NCBI RefSeq assembly: GCF_910592395.1
Contig: NC_088313.1
Coordinates: forward strand, 13,100,437 to 13,164,436
DNA length: 64,000 nt
From: Lineus longissimus
Taxonomy: Eukaryota > Nemertea > Pilidiophora > Heteronemertea > Lineidae
Reading direction: 5' to 3'
The translations under genes were made by a program, and so were the position numbers. Below are positions 56,700 through 64,000 of the stretch, in pieces (position 1 is the stretch's first letter; every line of letters begins with the position of its first letter). The notes beneath the pieces were generated by a model, which worked only from the letters and a program-made list of their open reading frames with translations, made no database searches and was not told where the DNA came from.

Positions 56700-59290
56700 A
56701 GAGCTCACTGAGAGTATTAGTTATTGTAATTTTCTGCAGGGATGATTGTAAAAACATCTGCTCCTGAATGAAGAGTTTTCAATCAATTCTGTGATTTACC
56801 TGATCGCTCAGTTCTCTTGTTGGTTGAACGGAATTAAGAATGACTTGTCTGCACTAGGTTTGGTGTGCCTGATCTCGAACAAACAGAACGGGAGAGATTG
56901 GAGAGAATACATGGACTGATCAGATAATCTATTTTTGCCTGCGGCATTCCATCCAACAGTCGCTTCTTCAAGGTAGATTGAAATCTACCTAGAAGTGACT
57001 GAAAAGAAATACCCCAAGAAATAGTCTTAGATATTTTAGAGCAATGATACTCACCACCAATTCATCAACAAGTTAATTTTTATCGAACTGACGGTGAAAG
57101 CATATCATTTGAACGCCATTATTTGTCGAAACCTTGCCTTTGCCGATGGTGTCAAGTGAGACATTAACCTATAGGCAGGTTTCGCAACCCTTACAAAGCT
57201 ACAGGTACGAAGTGTACCTGTAAAAGTGGTTCTCTGGAAAATTTCCCCGATTCTTCATACAACTGAGTATTATTTATATAATTATATACTGAGAAGATAT
57301 TTTAAGAGCTTCGAGCAAATCTAAATGAATTTGCACTGTACATAATGACACAGCATACCTTCGTATTTTGTACTTCGTCGTTCGTAGGGGTAGCTCGATT
57401 ATATATGACATAAATGATGGGACATACCGTCCTGTAATAAAGTTTTAGTAAGCCATTTTCCAGTTAAATAGGCAATCCATTCAGCTCCTTTTTCCCACAC
57501 GTAACAAGGGAGGAATGGTTTGAAAGCCAAACAGAGCTATCCAAGCTGTTCAAACCATGAAATTTTCGTTGGACGTCATCCATGATGAATTCAAGGTGTG
57601 TTTTTTTGGGGGGGGGGGGGGGGTGAACATAAGGGACGTTTTTTTCTCCATAATTTTCACTATTACCCTACTTTTTGGCGCGTACATGGTTTTGTTCAAA
57701 CACACTCACATGAAATTGTGTGCATGCGTGGTAATCATACTAAATTTTTTAATTGTCTCAAAAAAATTTAAAACGATATAAGACCCTCTTCCACTGCATA
57801 CTAAGGGAATTTTATTTTTTAAAGGGACTATTTACCGGACCGTTAATTAGGTGCGTGACCTGATGGTGTTAAAGCGACATTTTCAATAGTCGCGTATCGA
57901 CGGCGTTCAATCAGACTAAGTGTTATCCGATGATCTTCGCACTCGATACAAAGATACAGTACTTTCGTACTAACTATATTGCTCCGGAGCTTCCCGAGTC
58001 GTCGCATACATCACGAAGAAACACTGTAAACCCATTCAGGCATCAAATAAGCAAATCACATTCTGATCGAAGAAGAGGTACGATGAATGCTTTCAATCAT
58101 GCCCAGAGATGTACCACGTGGCTCCTGGCAGATAATTACCAACAATATAAGGTGCAATATAAAAGTATTTCAATTTCGTAAATGTTCCCAGCTCGGCATA
58201 TGATATTGATTGATATTCTGTGAAGAATCCGTGTGGAAACAGGTACATGAGGTGCGAACAAGGGTGAGATTGAGAGTTTTCAGCACAGCAACTGAGGCGA
58301 TCAAATCTACTACTAAGGAACGTGCTGGGTTTTTCGTCCACACAATGGCGTTAGGCACAGTTCTTTCGCGCTTAGCAAGCTGGAAAGGCAACTGCCTTTA
58401 TAGATCGTAGACCTCAACAAAAGACGCAGGATACGAAACTTTAAACATCCCAGTCAAATGATACCCTTATCTCGATCAGGAGAACTTTCGTTTCAGCACT
58501 TCTGTAATGCCATCCTATGATTAATATCATACAATTTACCATATTATTTATAGGATGGCACCACAGTTAAGTAAGTGCTTCACCCGTTTGGGGTACGATC
58601 AACAAAATGAGGCCATTCTTTCTACCAACCAGATGCGTCCAAGAAGATAATGTGATAAAGTTCCAAAATGTCGCCACAATGTCGGAGCGCACGTTTTCAA
58701 AACAGCCTGCTTTTGAGATTGTGTTTCTGCAGCTGCCGGGCATGTCACTTCGATTATTATTCACATTTGCTTTGGCATGTTTTGATTATACCAAAGACGA
58801 AGAAAGGCGGCTCCATTCCTATTTATAGCATAGGTGATGTCCACATTCAACTGCAGTTTCATCGTCTGCGTTCGACAGCCCAAAGAAATTCCCAGAGTAA
58901 TTAGTCTGCCTATCAACCCAACTCTAAATCAATTAATCTATCAATTAATAGAGCATAATTCTCCATCATGTGAGCCGCTATCACAGTAACTGGCAGCTGG
59001 TTGTCCTCCTGATGACTCTGATTGCATCGGTGTGTTTTGACCGTGCCGTCAGCTGGCTGGCGTGACGGCTAGGACTGTTGATAACCAAGGGCCAGGGGTT
59101 GAGAGCGCGGTGGCGGACAGCTAATTAGTCGATGACATTACTGTTATTTTTAAATTCAGGATGAGTCGGAGGCCCGGAGAACACATCAGTGTGGAAGCAC
59201 TTTTTACCACCGAGTAAGATGCTTTTGCAAGATACTATTATTGACCAGAAAAGGTATCAAGGCATACCATATAATATTCTGTTCTTTGGA
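56700..59290. other. Non-coding stretch
   Basis: Contains short hairpins: AGGTAGAT-TGAA-ATCTACCT near 56971 and ACAGGTAC-GAAGT-GTACCTGT near 57210. A run of 16 G at 57608-57623 is annotated separately. A 73-codon ATG-started frame at 58607-58828 has no recognised motif. Confidence 0.45.
57608..57623. repeat. Homopolymer, 16 G
   Basis: An uninterrupted run of G following a run of T. Confidence 0.95.
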
Positions 59291-59780
59291 CACCATAATT
59301 CCCGAGAATGATAGTTTCTTTCCCATCTTCGTCAAGACAAAAAGCAGACAAGTTCGACGAGGCATAGTTCTGTCTATCTTAATGTACATGGTTTTGTTAT
59401 TGGTACGCAACGCTTCCCAATTGAGGGGGTATGTTTAGGACTAAGGCAAATAGCTACATACATTGTAGTAGTTTATTTAGTTACCTGAGTGTTGAGTTAA
59501 GCGAGGCCAGTATACAATGTACATGTAAATGTAAAACGCGAGGCGTTTTTTCCAATTTCCAAATCTTGACTTTATCTAGTTGATGGTGAGGTGTTGACTT
59601 ATTGAGCAAAAACGATGTTTTTCATCTCAACAACGATGATATACACGTAGCTTAAAGGAATTCTTTCAAGAGTCAATTATGAAGTACACTGTTTCAGTTA
59701 TTTTTTTAACAGGTGGTTTGCTTTAAAATTGATAACCTCGGCAGGTTTACGTACCCCGGAAGAGGTAACCTCAGCAAAGA

Positions 59781-60086
59781 ATTCAAACAGTATCATCTAC
59801 CAGGGGAAACTGATAACTGGAAAGTACAACATATTCAAACAGTATCATCTACCAGGGGAAACTGATAACTGGAAAGTACAACATATTCAAACAGTATCAT
59901 CTACCAGGGGAAACTGATAACTGGAAAGTACAACATATTCAAACTGTATCATCTACCAGGGGAAACTGATAACTGGAAAGTACAACATATTCAAACTGTA
60001 TCATCTACCAGGGGAAACTGATAACTGGAAAAAAATACGACATATTCAAACAGTATCATCTACCAGGGGAAACTGATAACTGGAGA
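59781..60086 (+). repeat. 52-bp minisatellite in copy A, six units
   Basis: Units start at 59781, 59833, 59885, 59937, 59989 and 60044. Each reads ATTCAAACAGTATCATCTAC then CAGGGGAAACTGATAACTGG then AAAGTACAACAT. Units 4 and 5 carry T for A in AAACAG, unit 5 is 3 bp longer, and unit 6 is truncated. Because 52 is not a multiple of three, the reading frame shifts each unit and the array is not protein-coding. Confidence 0.95.
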
Positions 60087-60716
60087 AATCGATAAAACGT
60101 ATAATATAATACCTCCGACATCCGCCAAGAGAAGAGGAGGTAAACCCTAAAGATAGCTAGAATTAAGGCCAGTCAGACTCCAGGCGAAGCAACAATTGGG
60201 AACCTATAGATATGGGGCTTGCATCTTTTGTTTGTTCCCGAGAATGATAGTTTCTTTCCCATCTTCGTCAAGACAAAAAGCAGACAAGTTCGACGAGGCA
60301 TAGTTCTGTCTATCTTAATGTACATGGTTTTGTTATTGGTACGCAACGCTTCCCAATTGAGGGGGTATGTTTAGGACTAAGGCAAATAGCTACATACATT
60401 GTAGTAGTTTATTTAGTTACCTGAGTGTTGAGTTAAGCGAGGCCAGTATACAATGTACATGTAAATGTAAAACGCGAGGCGTTTTTTCCAATTTCCAAAT
60501 CTTGACTTTATCTAGTTGATGGTGAGGTGTTGACTTATTGAGCAAAAACGATGTTTTTCATCTCAACAACGATGATATACACGTAGCTTAAAGGAATTCT
60601 TTCAAGAGTCAATTATGAAGTACACTGTTTCAGTTATTTTTTTAACAGGTGGTTTGCTTTAAAATTGATAACCTCGGCAGGTTTACGTACCCCGGAAGAG
60701 GTAACCTCAGCAAAGA

Positions 60717-61022
60717 ATTCAAACAGTATCATCTACCAGGGGAAACTGATAACTGGAAAGTACAACATATTCAAACAGTATCATCTACCAGGGGAAACTG
60801 ATAACTGGAAAGTACAACATATTCAAACAGTATCATCTACCAGGGGAAACTGATAACTGGAAAGTACAACATATTCAAACTGTATCATCTACCAGGGGAA
60901 ACTGATAACTGGAAAGTACAACATATTCAAACTGTATCATCTACCAGGGGAAACTGATAACTGGAAAAAAATACGACATATTCAAACAGTATCATCTACC
61001 AGGGGAAACTGATAACTGGAGA
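60717..61022 (+). repeat. 52-bp minisatellite in copy B, six units
   Basis: It is the same array as in copy A, shifted by 936 bp, with identical unit order and the same variant positions. The array therefore existed before the larger duplication. Confidence 0.95.
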
Positions 61023-61179
61023 AATCGATAAAACGTATAATATAATACCTCCGACATCCGCCAAGAGAAGAGGAGGTAAACCCTAAAGATAGCTAGAATT
61101 AAGGCCAGTCACACTCCAGGCGAAGCAACAATTGGGAACCTATAGATATGGGGCTTGCATCTTTTGTTTGTTTGCCACA

Positions 61180-64000
61180 TCAAGATATACTTGAAGAATT
61201 GAATCGCCCACTTCCAACCCACATTGCCGAAGGATCGACATGACAATGGCGTATGTCCGATAATGCATTACTTAAAGGCCGAGTTCGTTCGTTTAAAATT
61301 TGAAGTTCCAACTTTTAATACTTCGAACTTGGAAATTTCCAATTCTGTCTAAAATTATGCATTGCATATATATAAATGTCATGTCTGCTACTGCGTGCAA
61401 TGAAGTACTCTACCAATTTTCACCGCGTCTATTTGTTGCAGAACAGCCACGTCACTTCTTTTAACCAGCGGGACACATGTTAACACTGTACTTGGATGAA
61501 CTACGCATTTAAGAGGAGCGATGTCGCCTCGTCTAATTGACTTTCAAGTGCATGACTCTACTAATGGTTGACAATCGCTCGGCGTAATGTACCACGATTA
61601 AAAATTTATCAGCTTCTCCGAAATAGCGAAGTTGTCGCCTACTCTGGAGAACCAAGAACAAGATTTTTCATCAATTTCTTGCGGACTGGCACATTCAAAA
61701 TCCAGAAGGCCTTAATTCACAGTCATCTTTTGAATAACTTATGTAGGCTAGATTGTAACTAACATGACAAATGGATTTCGCAGAAGTTGGATTAAAAACA
61801 GGAGGAGCAGGTCAGGACAGACGATAAACAAAATATGACGACATTGTTAGTAGAGAGGTTTAGAAATATCGTCAATCCCGTTAACGCAATACAGCAGCTA
61901 CTCAGTCTATCTAAAGTGGCGTAGCTGTTGGATAATGTGGTAGCCGCCAGAAATAAACTCTTATAAAATCCATTCGTGACCAACGCTTATGTCATCGAGA
62001 ACATTACCACAAACGAGCCCGCAATTACCGTGGAAGATATACCAGAACGCAATGGCCAAGTTTGATCGTTCGGCTTATATACTGTAAGAAATATTCTTAC
62101 CTTTGAGCGAGAGGTTAAGTACTGGTATATATCATCATCGGGAAGTAGACAAGCTAATCCTGAGTCCTCACGCATACGCAAGAACCGGCTCACCTAAAAG
62201 AAAAAAGGAGTGGAGGACATTAGAAGTGTGGTCATTAGGATTTGATGTCAGGCGAGCCATGATGGCTCTGGACATCATTTCTCATTCATTCTTGGTACAG
62301 GAGTAAATTAGCAAAAAATAACCTGAACATTTCATCCGTATTGGTACAGAAATAAACCGTGCAGAGCGGAAAATGTAAAAATTCAATGCACTACATTTAT
62401 TCATTGCATACCAAAAGTTATTTCGTTACCATGGTTACTAAAATGAAAAAAAACGACTTTTTGGTTTTGAGGCGAAGACCAATAAACACCAAATTTCAAA
62501 GAAATCCGACCAGTATATTTATACTAGCTCACCCTCAAGAGCCCAAAATGATTCGGACATAATATTTACGAATGGACTATAGTAACTTTACTGGCAGTTC
62601 CATCACGTTACAATTGCATGATTTGGGACCTATAGAAATCCAAAATGACGCAGTGAGTTTATACTTCAGTGGGGAAGGTGAATCTGAATATTGTCGGTAA
62701 AGGTATAATGATTATTAGTGAAAGAAGGCACAAGGGCAAGGATCAATCAATTTCAAAAGTTGTATTAAATTTGGTTTGTCAAAAGGACCGTAACTTCGGC
62801 ATGCATTATGGTCGCCTTATCAGCAGCCAGGCTTGACTTTGACTTTGATTCCGACAACTACGTACACTGAGCGCTAACTCCAAAACCGTGCTCTCAGTCT
62901 CACGACAAGCCCAGGTGGCCAACCCTCACAGTGTCGAAGGACTGAATGTGGCTGCAAGTTGCCTGCGTACGACTACCGCATTGGGAGGATACAGTTGCCT
63001 TCTTCATGCAGTACTTGCCTCAATCAAAGGGAGTTTCGCATGGACATGGAAACATCACCAGGTCACGAATCGAACACATTTTTACTCCGGTCCACATCGT
63101 GACGGAAGTCGTACTAAATTTCAACAGAGGACGAGACGTAATGGAGGCTGACGTGACGTGACGGAACGTACTGATTGGACGACGCGCTTCGGTAGGTTTG
63201 ATGTATTCTGACGTCATTTCTCGACACGCTCTCAAAGCAAGTGCACGGCAATTTTAGATTTTCCATTCACTTAATCGCGTCATTCAATCTTATCAAAATT
63301 GGGAATTTCGTGTATTTCATCATTGTGCGGATATCATCCCATTCAACAATCAATTTCTGGTTTGTCACAGATCCCCTATGTTTCGGGTTACCAAGGACAA
63401 GGTGGCCATTTTTCTTTAATTTAATTAGCCATTTTTGGCGAATACGGAATATAATACAGAATCATGCATGTCACAAAAAGTAAAATCACAGGGGATTTGA
63501 AACAAAGATTTAAAAAAATCATAATCACAAGTCGTATAATATCTGTATCTGTATTCTCATATCACGATAAAAACCGGCTCTCAAAATTCTTGAAAAACCA
63601 TCATTTTTCCAACCATGCAGATCCCAAGAGTAATACCTTCAATCGCAATGTGACATTTTCAAGCTCTGTCTCTTACACTTTTCAATCAAGTTATTCAGAT
63701 ATTTCATTTCAGTCCATTCCCAAGCGTGCCAAAGTAATGTCTCTTTTACGTCGCATGTCGATCAATCATGTGACGTCATTGAAAGTATAAAAACTAAAAT
63801 ATCACCAAGAAGTGTAGTTCTATGTTGAGAGTCGTGTTGGGCTGCAGTGTATGAGTGGCAATGCAGGTAAAATATCAGCCCTGATAAGGTGTTTTTTTTC
63901 TCCAGTTAAATTTGTCTCTGGCCTCCGATTTCGCTTGCTTTTAAAAATAATACAATCGGATGGTGTATCTTTTTTATAAATTTATATTGGGCGATGAATC
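61180..64000. other. Non-coding stretch
   Basis: Short open frames only. A somewhat GC-richer block at 62880-63180 contains AAAGGGAGTTTCGCATGGAC, distantly like the MITE family A terminus, but no partner arm was found. A 108-codon plus-strand frame at 63464-63790 is Ser-, Phe- and Lys-rich and has no recognised domain. Confidence 0.45.

Larger units (their letters stand above)
59299..61170 (+). repeat. 936-bp tandem duplication, two nearly identical copies
   Basis: Copy A is 59299-60234 and copy B is 60235-61170. The only mismatch noticed by eye is G at 60176 against C at 61112. Copies abut directly, and both contain the same 52-bp minisatellite with the same internal variants. Flanking sequence on either side is unique. 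The near identity implies a recent event, gene conversion, or an assembly error. No gene is recognised inside. Confidence 0.95.

Noticed and set aside
59729-60853. Identical 62-codon frames at 59729-59917 and 60665-60853
   Set aside because: They cover the 52-bp minisatellite, whose period is not a multiple of three, and are identical only because of the 936-bp duplication.
62880-63180. Third copy of MITE family A
   Set aside because: Only GGGAGTTTCGCA resembles the terminus; no matching inverted arm was found.

Overview
The window looks like non-coding or very gene-poor DNA from an animal nuclear genome, most likely a marine invertebrate. It has no long open reading frame (the longest is about 140 codons), stop codons are frequent in every frame, and base composition is moderately AT-rich by eye. 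Splice-like and TATA-like signals occur, and there are many decayed transposable-element traces. Recurrent words such as ACATGTACATGT and TGTAGGCCTACA, a dispersed repeat carrying repeated GACCTTGAAAA-AGGTCA blocks that ends in an ACGACGGACG tract, and tRNA-headed SINEs are familiar from molluscs, brachiopods, annelids, hemichordates, echinoderms and lancelets. I cannot choose among these from the sequence. Nothing supports bacterial, phage or organellar DNA.

Layout. 1-13 kb is mostly unique intergenic or intronic DNA, with a 30-bp perfect palindrome (1.85 kb), a tRNA-SINE-like fragment (2.2 kb), a ~95-bp tandem repeat (4.9-5.2 kb), a short hAT-like MITE with a probable target duplication (5.9-6.1 kb) and a diverged ~365-bp tandem duplication (7.6-8.3 kb). 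12.9-13.5 kb holds frame-broken coding remnants, followed by a multi-unit dispersed repeat (13.9-14.8 kb). 16.7-16.9 kb is a long imperfect inverted repeat. 19.7-20.2 kb has two adjacent MITE-like elements, and another MITE family has copies at 23.8 and 34.8 kb. 26.8-27.7 kb is an old tandem repeat, and 29.6-30.0 kb a young 204-bp duplication that stays in frame. 36.1-37.6 kb is the best candidate for a real gene start: a 181-bp tandem repeat, two RFX X-box-like palindromes, a TATA box, and a short ATG exon ending in a consensus splice donor. 38-42 kb has a strong hairpin, two degenerate minisatellites and a LINE 3' end. 44-49 kb is packed with diverged duplications and a 9-bp minisatellite. 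51-54 kb holds an inverted repeat pair, a possible hAT fragment and a convincing LINE C-terminus followed directly by a (TGA)n tail. 54-57 kb has minus-strand coding-like fragments and a tRNA-SINE. 59.3-61.2 kb is a nearly perfect 936-bp tandem duplication, each copy holding a 52-bp minisatellite.

No complete gene, operon or multi-gene system can be assembled. The candidate exons are isolated and I could not connect them into a transcript. I did not find a convincing undescribed system. The observations most worth checking are the 936-bp duplication (real or assembly), the promoter-like block at 36.5-37.6 kb, the in-frame 204-bp duplication, the minus-strand coding-like fragments near 54.3 and 56.5 kb, and the six long G or C homopolymers.
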